Part shown: positions 18,619 to 29,136 of the stretch, in pieces | Numbering within the stretch: position 1 is the stretch's first letter | Layout of the letters: each line of letters opens with the position of its first letter | Origin: Obelidium mucronatum | Taxonomy: Eukaryota; Chytridiomycota; Chytridiomycetes; Chytridiales; Chytriomycetaceae | Length of the DNA stretch: 64,000 nt | Reading direction: 5' to 3' | Assembly: GCA_025765595.1 (NCBI GenBank) | Contig: JAIVFH010000055.1 | Coordinates: 176,839 to 240,838 of the forward strand | Made by a program: the position numbers and the translations under genes | Notes under the pieces: generated by a model | Database searches by the model: none | Told to the model about the DNA's origin: nothing | What the model saw: only the letters and a program-made list of their open reading frames with translations

Positions 18619-21060
18619 ATGAAGAATCGTCAAAAAAAAAGTCCAAAAAAGTCAATGGGTGCGTGGGGCTTGACCACTCACGTCCCGCATGAGCTGATAA
18701 CAGCAATATTCAGCTGGATCCATCCGCACAAAGTGCACAAGTTCAGATCAGCTTGCCGATTGATCAACGAGATCCTTGAAACAAGCCACTTTCATGTTGC
18801 AAACCTGTTTACACTGTTTCCTAAACCAAACGTAGCTTCTAGTCTTGGAACAAGAATTCTGATCAAATATGCAGTCTTTCCGGATCTCGGCAGTGTGCTG
18901 ACTTCATGGGAGATTGCCTTGCATATTGACTCTGGTGGCCGAATCAATTACCGCCAGATGGACGATGGCATCATTCCGATTGCCAAAAGACTCGTTCGAG
19001 TTCTCAAATTGGGCGATTCCGACAAAGTTTTCCCCACAAGTGTATGGCGTCAAACCGGTAGTTCAACTTCATGTATGGATGAGCAAGATGTCGCAGATAC
19101 TGGCCCCCATCCATTCGATCCATTCACTGAGGTTTTGATTCTCGTTCCGGCAGTACTGAAGGAAGCCGCTCCTCCTTCTGAATCGTCGACCGAACAGTCT
19201 GAACCGATGCTGCGGACAGCACTCCCTTACTGGGATATACCTCAACGGCCACCTACACCAACTCGGTCCTTGATTCGATATTTTACAAACGCAAACACAT
19301 GTAATCTGTTTCACCATTGGAAGTATTTGTACGTCCATGCTGAAGGCTGTGTTGACATGCTTGACTTAAACAGAGTGATTTCTGAGATTGCTGAGGAGTT
19401 ACAACTGTATAACGTAGTTGTTCGGAGAATCACGTTTGACGCATCGGGCACGGTCGGCGCGAGATTGTTACAACACAATGTATCCGGCCGGTTTCGGCCA
19501 TTTTCTCTTTCTTCTGAGGCCCTCATGTTTCTCCCAGTTGAATTAAATGCAGTGGCGCATCCTGAAACATTAGCGCGGTGGGATGCTATGCTATCCGAAG
19601 GCCGAAGTTTCGTAGTGGCAGAGGACTTGGACTCAGCCATGAACACATTCAACACGCTACTCAGCGAAAAAAGGGACTTCTATGGGCACAAGGATTGCAG
19701 AGCGTATGAAAACGTGACCAGCATAGCGTCAGTTTTTTGTCATCAACGGAAGTATCCTGAAGCGTCATCAGCCTTGTTTGATTACACATCCATCACAAAT
19801 ATTATGGATAATGAAGACTCAGTTAAAGTGCTTCGACAGATTCTTACAGATTGCGCAGATAACCCCCGACGAACAGAACGCTACTACCTCCCTGTCTCAA
19901 ACTCATCTTTACAATTTGACAAAGAGCAGTGCATCAGGTCGATTAAACGAGGAAATCTTGTGTCAGTTGCAGAGAATACATCAATCAACGGCAACAGTTT
20001 GCGTCGTTTGAAACGATACCCTGAAGCCCATGAAATCTACCGAAACTACTTTTCCAACCTGCCGCCTGAAGATTATATCATTGGATGTCTGTCTTCTGCA
20101 GAATATGCGCGCTTTTCATTTGATAATCTGAATGCCATGGAAGGATTGGCGAATGTTCACTGGTTCCAAAGACGCTACACAGAAGCTATCAGTTGGTATC
20201 AAGCAGTCCTTGCCAAACAATTAAATTTGTCAAAACCTGAAAAGATTGTTGTTTCAAAAAATAATCTCTGCGAGGCATTGTTCGAAGCCATGGATTTTGA
20301 GACTTGTTTACCTTATGCTATTGAGGCCTATCACACAGAATGCAAAGCGTGTGGCCGAGCTGGAGAAAATTGCCTGGATAGAATGAACATGCTTGGAAGA
20401 TGCTACTTTTATGCAGGAAAAATTGAAGAGGCTCTGCCTTTATTGCAAAACTACTTAATGCAGTGTCAAAAGGAGTGTGGGGAGGATTCTATGGCCACGT
20501 TTGGTGCGATGAGAATGATTGGACGGTGCCTGGAAACAACAGACCCGCAGCAAGCTCATGAACTTTACGACAAAGTTGAGGTGAAATATTATGCCGAACC
20601 TGGCGTAAACAACGAAAATCGGCTTTTAATTGAATGGAGTCGTGGGAGCTTGTGGTTTCAGACTGGTGAATTTGGAAAAGCGGAGAGCATTTGGTCAAAA
20701 GTACTTGCTGAACGCCGGAAAATTGATGGCGAGCATCCGCATGTATCGGAGTCGATTCACAGTCTTGCTCGGCTCTATGATGCAATGGGATATACCGATA
20801 AAGCCACAGTGCTGTTTCGTGAGCATATTGCGATCCTGGAAGGTGATGAACATCATTCTCCATATCAGCTTACCAAGGCATTGGCATGGCTTGCAGCGCA
20901 TTTGTTAAAACTGGGAGGTAATGAAGTTGAAGTAAAATACTTATTGGATCAGGCGGACTTTGAGTTCAACCGCGTCGACACAAAATTGGAAGGTGCAGTT
21001 TTTTTGAAAGTGGCTGAACTCTTTGAAGTTGCGTCAAGACCGTGGTGGGAATTGTCATGA
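18619..21060 (+). CDS. F-box-like protein with C-terminal TPR repeats, 813 aa, intronless
   Basis: The N-terminus carries an F-box-like motif (HVPHELITAIFSWIHPHKVH...ACRLINEI), suggesting an SCF substrate receptor. The second half has kinesin-light-chain-like TPRs: LGRCYFYAGKIEEALPLL, MIGRCLETTDPQQAHELYDK and LARLYDAMGYTDKATVLF. Substrate unknown. The start could be 18619 or the ATG at 18655; the latter is where similarity to its copy begins. It starts only 23 bp after the TPP1-like stop, has no introns and lacks the exon skew of its neighbours, so it looks like a lineage-specific, possibly retro- or segmentally duplicated family. An inverted, broken copy is at 26561..28950. Confidence 0.75.
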   Translation: MKNRQKKSPKKSMGAWGLTTHVPHELITAIFSWIHPHKVHKFRSACRLINEILETSHFHVANLFTLFPKPNVASSLGTRILIKYAVFPDLGSVLTSWEIALHIDSGGRINYRQMDDGIIPIAKRLVRVLKLGDSDKVFPTSVWRQTGSSTSCMDEQDVADTGPHPFDPFTEVLILVPAVLKEAAPPSESSTEQSEPMLRTALPYWDIPQRPPTPTRSLIRYFTNANTCNLFHHWKYLYVHAEGCVDMLDLNRVISEIAEELQLYNVVVRRITFDASGTVGARLLQHNVSGRFRPFSLSSEALMFLPVELNAVAHPETLARWDAMLSEGRSFVVAEDLDSAMNTFNTLLSEKRDFYGHKDCRAYENVTSIASVFCHQRKYPEASSALFDYTSITNIMDNEDSVKVLRQILTDCADNPRRTERYYLPVSNSSLQFDKEQCIRSIKRGNLVSVAENTSINGNSLRRLKRYPEAHEIYRNYFSNLPPEDYIIGCLSSAEYARFSFDNLNAMEGLANVHWFQRRYTEAISWYQAVLAKQLNLSKPEKIVVSKNNLCEALFEAMDFETCLPYAIEAYHTECKACGRAGENCLDRMNMLGRCYFYAGKIEEALPLLQNYLMQCQKECGEDSMATFGAMRMIGRCLETTDPQQAHELYDKVEVKYYAEPGVNNENRLLIEWSRGSLWFQTGEFGKAESIWSKVLAERRKIDGEHPHVSESIHSLARLYDAMGYTDKATVLFREHIAILEGDEHHSPYQLTKALAWLAAHLLKLGGNEVEVKYLLDQADFEFNRVDTKLEGAVFLKVAELFEVASRPWWELS

Positions 21061-21161
21061 TGATCCCTGTGTTAGTGAAGTGAATAATAAAGATATGCTG
21101 AGTGGCATTTTGTCTTCGAAATCAGCACTGCCCAGCACCATCATCGCTTGCATCATCTCCT

Positions 21162-21830
21162 ATGGAATCATTCAGTAACACCAACTCATCGTGGCCGAAC
21201 CTCCGAGGTATTTTTCTTTGACAGCCGGCGGGCAATGTAGCTTAACCACCAGTAGGGTCAATTGCAACAAACATCTTCGTATTGGCAGTACTGCGTCTCG
21301 GAATTGGCATGATTCCCGGAATGACAACAGAGGCAGCATGGACTATAACAAACCTGCTGTACTATGTGGTTGGTTGTTTTCGGAAGATTTGGTCCTATTT
21401 CTAACGCTAACGCAGATCACATTCATCATGTTCCATTGGGTATTGGGAGTCCCTTTTCAATTAAATCAGGGCGAATTCGAAGATATGACTCTTTGGGAGC
21501 AGATGGATAAGGGAGAACCGTTCACTCCAGCAAAAAAGTACCTTACGATGATTCCAATAATTTTGTACGGAGGACTACGATTTGTCTTATATTGGCTCGG
21601 AGCTTATCTTGTTTTCTCTGTTAGATTTCTGCTGGGGACGCACTACTCTCATTACGATGGTCCCACATTTGCCATCAACTTTATCGCGCTGGTCGTTGTC
21701 TTGATTCCAAAGTTTCCTTCAATGGTATCTGCGTGACGAGTTGATGAGCTGTATTTTTAACTAAAATTTGCGTTGTAATCAGCACAAGGTACGGATCTTT
21801 GGAATCAATCAAAAGCCAAACACCGATTGA
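21162..21830 (+). CDS. ORM1: ORM/ORMDL family protein (sphingolipid regulator)
   Basis: ER membrane protein that restrains serine palmitoyltransferase. The spliced product starts MESFSNTNSSWPNLRG, where WxxxRG matches the ORM N-terminus. Then come IGMIPGMTTEAAWTITNLLY, TFIMFHWVLGVPFQ, the diagnostic LWEQMDKGEPFTPAKKYLT and GTHYSHYDGPTFAINF, ending VRIFGINQKPNTD. Introns that fit in phase: 21208..21255, 21369..21415, about 21565..21648 and about 21731..21780. Four membrane segments are expected. It converges on DNAAF4 with about 120 bp between stops. Identification is secure. Confidence 0.9.
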
Positions 21831-21954
21831 ACGCCTTCCACCGATGCGGCAAATCCCTTTTCAGTACCTTTTTTTCCAACCTTCTGTTTATAATTTGTTT
21901 AACCTGGCGGCTTTTATTGGGCAAGGGAGTACGATGAATATTAAATGGGCGACT

Positions 21955-23725
21955 CTATTTTTGACGCAACAACAAGTTTTGAATGTTAATCAAGTCTGTT
22001 TTGACAAGCTCATTCTTTGGATCAAGGACAACAGCACATTGATAGTCTTTGACTGCGTCTGTCAGTTTTTCAGCCTTGGTGTACGCCGCGGCTCGTCGAA
22101 CATGTAATTTGAGTTTGGCTGCATTATATACGGGGAGTGCATCCATTCCAGCGACAGGATCGCGTTCCATCTTTCTTTCTTGTTCACTCGAAATCATTTC
22201 CATCGCTCTGGAACAGTCATTTATACATTCCTGATAGTTTTCCAGCTTCAAATGACAAACAGCTCGGTTTGTAACACATCTGTCGGGCAGATAAGTGCAC
22301 GTAAAGTTCGGTGCGAAATTTCTTACGCTATCAAAGTGGGGTCAAGATCCAACGAGGCGGTAAACGCATTCACAGCTGAATGAAGATTTCCAGCTTTAAA
22401 GAACGCATTTCCTTTCTCCTTTAAAAAGATGGCTGTGGAATATTAAAAGATAATTCAGTTAGCGTTAGCCAGAAAGTTGAATTACCACTCACGATTCTTT
22501 TCGTCTGGCGAAACAGGATCATACAAAGCATCTGATCGAGTCTTTGCATCCTTTTCCCAGGCTTGGTTGATGCGATGCACCCACTTAACATCTTCTGTTT
22601 CTCTTGCAGTCGATGTCGGAAGGAGTCCTCGACTGGTAAACTTGAAGTTGATTACTCCAGACTCTCTTGGCTGAGGTTTTGAATTTCCTTTCAGTTCTAG
22701 GAAGTTTTGATAGTTATGACGTGCGTCTGTGCTCTTAGTGTAACTCACTCTCCATTTCCTTTCGGACTTTTGCTTTGATTAGCTCCATGTCAAGATCGTC
22801 GTCACTCATTTCATCGTCATCGTTACAGATATGAGTAGCAGTGATGGCTTTTGAAGGAAAGTCTGACGGTTTTGATTTAGTATGTGTGTTACAGCATTAT
22901 GTAACTTGTGAAAGAGTACCATCAGATGCATCAAAGATGGCAGAATCTGATCGAATAGTTTCAATCTGTCCGTGCGCCTGTTGTGAAAGCCCTTGCTTCC
23001 ACTGTTGAATTGATTCCTGGTGGATAAGATGTCAGATTTGCGATTACTGCACCAAACTCCAGCTTATACTTCTGCAATACGTTTTTCCTCCTCCTTTGCA
23101 TTTTCAACGCGAGCCTTTTCAGCGCGTTCAACGTTCAGCTGTTCTTGGATGAGTTTATAGTGTTCTTCCCGTTTTTTGATGGCCTTTTGCTTCTTTTGCT
23201 GGTGAAATGCAGGAATCGGATAAGAAATAATTATATCAAGCACATAGGTGCGAATGGTTACAAACATTTGCAATCCGATCCAGCTCACGTTGAAACGCGT
23301 CTTCTCTTCGAGTCTTAATCATGTGCACATCAAGGCCGTCTATTCTTAATGAGCTCCAAGATTTAGCTTCCACCTTCAAAAAATCAGTTAAGTTTGGGAT
23401 TTTTAAGAATCTGTCCAGTACCTTTTTCATACTAAACTTCACGCATCCATCGCCAACAATAGCCTCTGATTCCTCGGGGTCAATTTTATCATATAAATCC
23501 GCCTCATAAAAAAAGGGCGGAAAGTTAATTTTGATGTAAGAGTCATTGGCTGTGAGAATGTTGTCAGTGGTGAGCAATGAGTCCAACGAATCTGTCAAAG
23601 AGAAACTGCATAAGAGCCACACCATAAATATCGGCTTTGTCAGCTTTCACGCCATTCAGTGGTACTGAGGCATAGAGTCGATCGCTTGAGTCTGTGAAAT
23701 CCTCTGTTTTTATCAGGATTGGCAT
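21955..23725 (-). CDS. DNAAF4: Dynein axonemal assembly factor 4 (DNAAF4/DYX1C1)
   Basis: Cytoplasmic Hsp90 co-chaperone-like factor that preassembles axonemal dynein arms. The N-terminus is a CS/p23 domain (SYIKINFPPFFYEADLYDKI, then VKFSMKKV). The middle is a Lys/Glu coiled coil (QKKQKAIKKREEHYKLI) followed by INFKFTSRGLLPTSTARE, characteristic of the family. The C-terminal TPRs end KLKLHVRRAAAYTKAEK...DYQCAVVLDP. At least six introns separate the pieces; the start MPILIKTEDFTD is at 23725. Such a gene is expected only in organisms that build motile cilia, so it is the best single clue that the host makes flagellated zoospores. Confidence 0.85.
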
Positions 23726-23814
23726 TGGCAGCAGTACTCAAAATTTAAACAAACAAAAAAAGCTAAAAAAAGGGAGGAAAGTTTCAAGAAGTAACAACAC
23801 TATATTGATTTAAT

Positions 23815-25305
23815 TTATACTTTCTTCCAGAAAGTTGGATCATGCAAGAATCGCGCAAGTGATCCGCACACAGCAGCGGCCAGTGCCACCAATCCCGCAT
23901 AAATAACCATCCAATCCAAGCCATAATGCTCTTGAATCACAGCCGCCACAATTGGTCCAGCAAAGTTACCAGCAGCCAAAGCTGTGTAGAGCAGTGTAAC
24001 GCGAGAGACGAGACCATCGACTCCAAACATTCCAGCAATCACAACAGGAAGCAACGCCCAGAATCCTCCGCCTACAAATCCATTCACGGCAGCAAAAGCT
24101 CCAATTCCTGCAAAACTATTCGCAGCGAGCCACGAAAAGTAAGATATCACAGTAATCCACATTGAAATAATCAGAGCATTGCTGGTTCCAAAAAACGTGT
24201 CAGCCCCAAGACCCATAAAAATCTTTCCGACAGCCCCAAATCCGTTGTATATTGAAAGTAGCGTGGCGCTCTGTGTCGTATCCAAACCGGCGCGCTGTTG
24301 AGCGAAAACTGGAATAAAATCGACACCAACAAACAAGGCAAAGTTTGCAAAGAACCCAGCCATCAAAAGCATCATAAAGCGAGAATCTTTAAGAATTGCA
24401 TAGTCCATTTTCGAGGAAGACGCGCTTTGTAATCTAGTCTTGAAGAGTGGGTTGATTGCCACAAGAACGACCAGGAAAAACAAGGCAGTCGATCGCAAAG
24501 TCCATGCGATTCCAATAGAATCAAGCAGCTTTTGATTTGTAATTGATAGAGCCAGACCACCGAGACCGCTTCCTGCAGCAGCGATTCCTTGGGCGAGTCC
24601 GCGACGCTTTGAGAACCATTGGCTGGGCAGCGCGACAGCGGGAAAGTAAATCATGCTTCCACCAATGCCGAATAAAGCTCCTTGAGTGAGAACAAGAGCT
24701 GGGAGCGAAGAGGCGAAACTGGCAAGAAAAGTCCCGAGCGACGTGAACAAGGAACCAGCAAGAACGACCTTGCGAAATCCGTATTTCTGCGCGAGCTTTC
24801 CAGAAAGTATTCCTAACGCAGGGATAAAAACAAATCCAACCCCTCCGATGAATGATACTTGCGTCGAATTTCCAACCTGCAATTTTGAGTCTTGAGTCAC
24901 TGCCCAGTGCCCATCAACACCCTTTGATTTAACACTCACCCCTTCAGTAATGTAGTGGTTATTGTAGACACCAAACGAGTAAATCGAGCCCCACACTATA
25001 AACTGGGCCATGAAGCTTGCAAAGACAACACCCCAGGCATTCATTCCTCCATCTGGGAAGTCTCTCTCTTCGGCGGCAGAGTCGTTGTGTGCAACCAATG
25101 CGGCATGACCTTCTTCAAAACTCTTCAAGGATTGTATGGGTAGTGGGCAATCGCTGTTTGTGTTTGAAGCAGGTATTTCAGCTGCCTTTCCAGTTGGAAT
25201 AATGCGGTCTTTGTCGGAGCCGGATTCTGATCCGCTCCTACTGGAGACAATAAATTCGTCATCGATAACGGATGCTAGTTTGATGTCGTCTTCGGTTGAT
25301 GTCAT
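23815..25305 (-). CDS. MFS monocarboxylate-type transporter, 496 aa
   Basis: Single-exon major facilitator of the MCT/SLC16-like family, expected to move monocarboxylates or similar small acids across the plasma membrane. A hydrophilic 80-residue N-tail precedes FPDGGMNAWGVVFASF, the family's signature before the first helix. SQWFSKRRGLAQGIAAAGSG is the cytoplasmic-loop signature between helices 4 and 5. About twelve hydrophobic spans can be counted. Length is normal and no break is seen. A 240-bp intergenic region separates its start from the divergent gene at 25546, a likely shared promoter. Substrate cannot be told from sequence. Confidence 0.85.
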   Translation of the reverse strand: MTSTEDDIKLASVIDDEFIVSSRSGSESGSDKDRIIPTGKAAEIPASNTNSDCPLPIQSLKSFEEGHAALVAHNDSAAEERDFPDGGMNAWGVVFASFMAQFIVWGSIYSFGVYNNHYITEGVSVKSKGVDGHWAVTQDSKLQVGNSTQVSFIGGVGFVFIPALGILSGKLAQKYGFRKVVLAGSLFTSLGTFLASFASSLPALVLTQGALFGIGGSMIYFPAVALPSQWFSKRRGLAQGIAAAGSGLGGLALSITNQKLLDSIGIAWTLRSTALFFLVVLVAINPLFKTRLQSASSSKMDYAILKDSRFMMLLMAGFFANFALFVGVDFIPVFAQQRAGLDTTQSATLLSIYNGFGAVGKIFMGLGADTFFGTSNALIISMWITVISYFSWLAANSFAGIGAFAAVNGFVGGGFWALLPVVIAGMFGVDGLVSRVTLLYTALAAGNFAGPIVAAVIQEHYGLDWMVIYAGLVALAAAVCGSLARFLHDPTFWKKV

Positions 25306-25545
25306 GAAGAGAGTGATTGAAAAAGTAAAAAGTGATAGGAAAATCAGTTAGAAATCGGAAGAAGCCGGAATTCAAAAAAGCCTGCCGGTTTTCATTAAAA
25401 CTGGCTCTGCAACCTAGCATCCATTTCATCGACTTTATTAACTAACACGGTGCTGACACGATGGAACGTTTATTCAAAACACTCGATAGAATTTCTGTGC
25501 AATGAAAGTGTGGGAATCTGTTTGTAAATAAGTTATAGTCCAATA

Positions 25546-26497
25546 ATGAACAGCGACTTGCAAGCGCTGTTGGCGAAACTGCAGTCAACGACGCCAGTCA
25601 ACCAACCATCGCTTGACACCAACTCAACCAGCAGCAATTCTCCTTCATTCAACACGGCTTCGCTCTCCAGTCTTCTCTCGTCTCTAAGCGGCATCCAGCA
25701 ACAGCCAACAATCCAACAGCAACCAACAATCCTGTCAAACCAACCATCGTTTGATGTCGCCAAAGCACTTTCGATTCCTCTTTCGAATGACTTGATTTCC
25801 AATGTCCGTGCATCGATTCAAAACTCTAGCGAAGTTGATTCGAGCATCCCATCATTTGCTTCTCTTCCCAAAAGTCTCTCCGCTGGATCGGGCAGCAGCC
25901 AACATAATCAGAAAAGTCGTATTGGCAACGCATTGCCTTCTTTCTCTCCCGCTGTTTCCACCCCACAGTACCAGGCTTATTACCCACAAAACACTGACAT
26001 TGATAATGCACCACCATTACCACCACGACCCACTCGATTCACACCCTCGATTCTACGAGAAATATCAGATCTTGCTGACACTCCAAGAGTGTCCTCCATC
26101 ATTCGAACTCTGCAGTTTGCCCAAAAAACAAAAGAGACATCTTTGATGGAACAGCGGCAACGCATTCTTGATCGGCACGAGAAAGTGAAGAAACAAGCCT
26201 ATGCAGATGAAATTATGGGGAAATCGAGCAGTCCAGAGGATATCAGGAGAAGGGATGAGTTATGGAAAAAGGAATTATTTGAGTTTGACGCGTTCTTTCA
26301 TCGGGAAATGATGGCTATGGTCAAAAAACAGCAAATTGAATTGGAGCAGGTATTTTATAACTCCATCTTTGAAGATATTTTTATCTTAATCTACTTTCAA
26401 GCTTCAGATACCGTTCTTCTGGATAACTCTGGACAAAGACGAGCTTAGGAGACAGAAGAGTGTTTTAGATATATTAATAGAGTGCGCTTCAAATTGA
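25546..26497 (+). CDS. Conserved-looking protein of unknown function, 297 aa
   Basis: Not recognised. Exon 1 (25546..26349) and exon 2 (26408..26497) join in phase across a 58-bp intron. Residues 1-140 are Ser/Gln/Pro-rich and probably disordered, with a short direct repeat QQQPTI. Next is a Pro-rich PPLPPRPTRF. The C-terminal 120 residues look folded: a charged helix (RQRILDRHEKVKKQAYADEI) and FDAFFHREMMAMVKKQQIEL, then IPFFWITLDKDELRRQKSVL. The aromatic, helical C-terminus is the part to search with. No targeting signal seen. Confidence 0.7.
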
Positions 26498-26560
26498 TGA
26501 AAAGGCCTTTATTATCTACTGATGGTCGCATGATAATGTATACTGATGGGGTTCATCCCT

Positions 26561-28950
26561 TTAAGAACTTCGAGTCGACCATTTTATCAAGGAATTTGAC
26601 GCAACTTCGAAGAGTTCGGTCACGGGTAAAAAGACTGCACCTTCCATGCTTGTGTCAACACGGTCGAACTCCAAGGTAGCTTGGTCCAACAAATCGGTTA
26701 CTTCAGCCTCGTTATTCCCCAGTTTCGACAAATGAGCAGCCAGCCATACAAATGCCTTGGTAAGCTGATATGGCGAATGGTGTTCGTCACCTTCCAGAAT
26801 CGCAACATGCTCTCGAAAAAGCGGTGTGGCTTTCTCCATGTCGCCTATTACATGATAGAGCTGCGCCAGATTGGAAATAGACTCCAACAAATCCGGCTGG
26901 TCATCAATGTTCCGCCGTTCAGCAAGTACTTTTGACCAAATGCTCTCCGCTTTTCCAAATTCACCAGTCTGAAACCACAAGCTCCCACGACTCCATTCAA
27001 TTAAAAGCCGATTTTCGTTGTTTACGCCAGGTTCGGCATAATATTTCACCTCAACTTTGTCGTAAAGTTCATGAGCTTGCTGCGGGTCTGTTGTTTCCAG
27101 GCACCGTCCAATCATTCTCATCGCACCAAACGTGGAAAATGCATCCTCACCATATTCTTTTTTACACTGCACCAAGTAGTTTTGAAGTAAAGGCAGCGCA
27201 TCGTCAAGGTTACCGACGTAAAAAGTAGCATCTTCCCAGCACGTTCATTTTATCCAAGCAATCTTCTCCAGCTCGGCCACACGCTTTGCATTCAGTATGG
27301 TACGCCACAATGGCATAGGGCAAGCAAGTCTCAAAATCCATGGCTTCGAACAATGCTTCACAGAGGTTATTTTTGGTGACAACAATTTCTTCAGGTTTGG
27401 ATAATATCTGCCGTTGTGCAAGGACGGCCTGATACCCATGAACAGCTTCTCGGTAGCGTCCTTGAAAGTAATGAATGTTGACCAATCCTTCCATGGCATT
27501 CAGATGATCAAAAATAAAGAGCTTGTACTCCTTTGTAGGTAGACGATCAACGATAACCCCTTCAGGTGGGAGGTTGGAAAAGTAGCTCTGGTAGATATCG
27601 ATCGCTTCGGGGTATTGCTTCGAACGGCGCAAACTGTAACCATTTGAGCTTGTCATAGACGCCGCTGTAGCAAAGTTATCTTGCTTGATTTGCTTGATGC
27701 ATACATCTTGGGCCAATTTCAAGGTGGCATCTGTGATGGGAAAGTCAAACATTTGTGTCCATCTCTCAATGTTTGAGCAGTCCGCCAGAATCCGTTGCAC
27801 TACTTCTGCTGTGTCGACCCTAGCTTTTGATGTAGACGGATAACCAGAAAGGGCAGTACAGGATTCCGAGAACTTTTTTTGGTGACAGAAAATGGATGCT
27901 ATGTCAACCAAGTTTTCATATCCTCTGCTGTCCTTGTTTCCATAAAAGTCTCGTTTTTCAATCAGTAGTGTATTGAAGACAGTCAAGGCGGAGTCAAAGC
28001 GTTCCAAAGCCATCAAGCTCCGACCATTGGAAAGGAGAGTATTCCAGTGGTTCATTGTTTCAGGATCTGCAACCACATCCAATCCAACTGGGATAAACAA
28101 GAGAGCTTCGGAAGAAGGAGAGAATGGTAGAAACTCGCCAGAAGGACTTTGTAGCAGCAATCTTGTGGGTTTTGGACAGTTTGTATTGTCCCGCGAAATC
28201 CGCCGCACCACCACGTTCTCCAACTGATGGTCTCGTGAAATATCAATAATCAAGTAGTCCAGGTCCTGCATGTCAAGACGGCCTTCGACATCAGGGTATG
28301 TGTCCCTCCAGGTATAGAACATATGAGATGTGCCTGGGGAAATGCAATATTGAATCAAGGATCGAGAGGGAGCATCTTGACGAAGTCGTGGCCAGTCAGG
28401 GATTGGGATTCGAAGTTGGGGCTCCGTTGATGACGCAGCGAAGAATAGTGGGCTGAGGCTCTTTCAGAGCTGATGGAACAAGAACCAACACTTCTGTCGC
28501 TGGATTGAATGGATGGGGACCTGTGCCATCGACGTCTCTCATATTCATTCTGTCGATTGACTTTGCAGTCTGTCGCCATACACTTCTGGGGGAAACCTTG
28601 TCGACATCGCCCAATTTAAGCACTCGAACGAGTCTTTTGGCGATCGGAATGATGCCATTGTCCATCTGGCGGTGATTGATTCGGCCAGTTGCGTCAGGAT
28701 GGCCAATCTCCCATACTGTCTAGACAGTTTCGAGATCCGGAAAGACTGCATATTTGATCAGAATTCTTGTTCCAAGACTAGAAGCCACGGTTGGTTTCGG
28801 AAATAGCGTAACCATGTTTGTAACATGAAAGTGGCTGGTTTCAAGGATCTCGTTGATCAATCGGCAGGTTGCTCGGAACTTGTGAACTTTGTGCGGATGG
28901 ATCCAGCTGAATATTGCTGTTATCAGCTCATGCGGGACGTGAGTGGCCAA
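26561..28950 (-). pseudogene. Broken inverted copy of the F-box/TPR gene
   Basis: Reverse-strand copy of 18655..21060, about 2.4 kb, similar along nearly its whole length. Damage compared with the plus copy: an in-frame TAG replacing a sense codon after ...KYAVFPDLETV (near 28720), a frame change between about 28360 and 28400, and a second frame change near 27205 where TACTTTTTACG stands for TACTTTTATG (an extra T). Similarity stops right at the ends of the coding region. Open segments are 28720..28950, 28396..28665, 27210..28358 and 26561..27175. No product is expected unless these are sequencing errors; the nonsense change makes that unlikely. Confidence 0.85.
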
Positions 28951-29136
28951 GCCCCACTCTTGGACGGGCAGAAGGTCGTCTTGAGTTGATAGTCATTAAT
29001 GCACTCTTAAATATTTACTAATATTATAATATCAATAAAAAATTTATAACAGTTATTTTGGCTTGGGGCATACCAGCAATGTGAATTAAAATGTGAGAAT
29101 ACTTTTCGGATGCAACACCTCTTCCGCTGAGGTTCT
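28951..29136. other. Gene-free AT-rich spacer
   Basis: 186 bp between the pseudogene and the CRN gene. AT-rich with TATTTACTAATATTATAATATC near 29010; no ORF, RNA or repeat that I can name. Confidence 0.6.

Noticed and set aside
24372..24560. Small ORFs on both strands across the MCT transporter
   Set aside because: Shadows of a single long intronless gene with clear family motifs.
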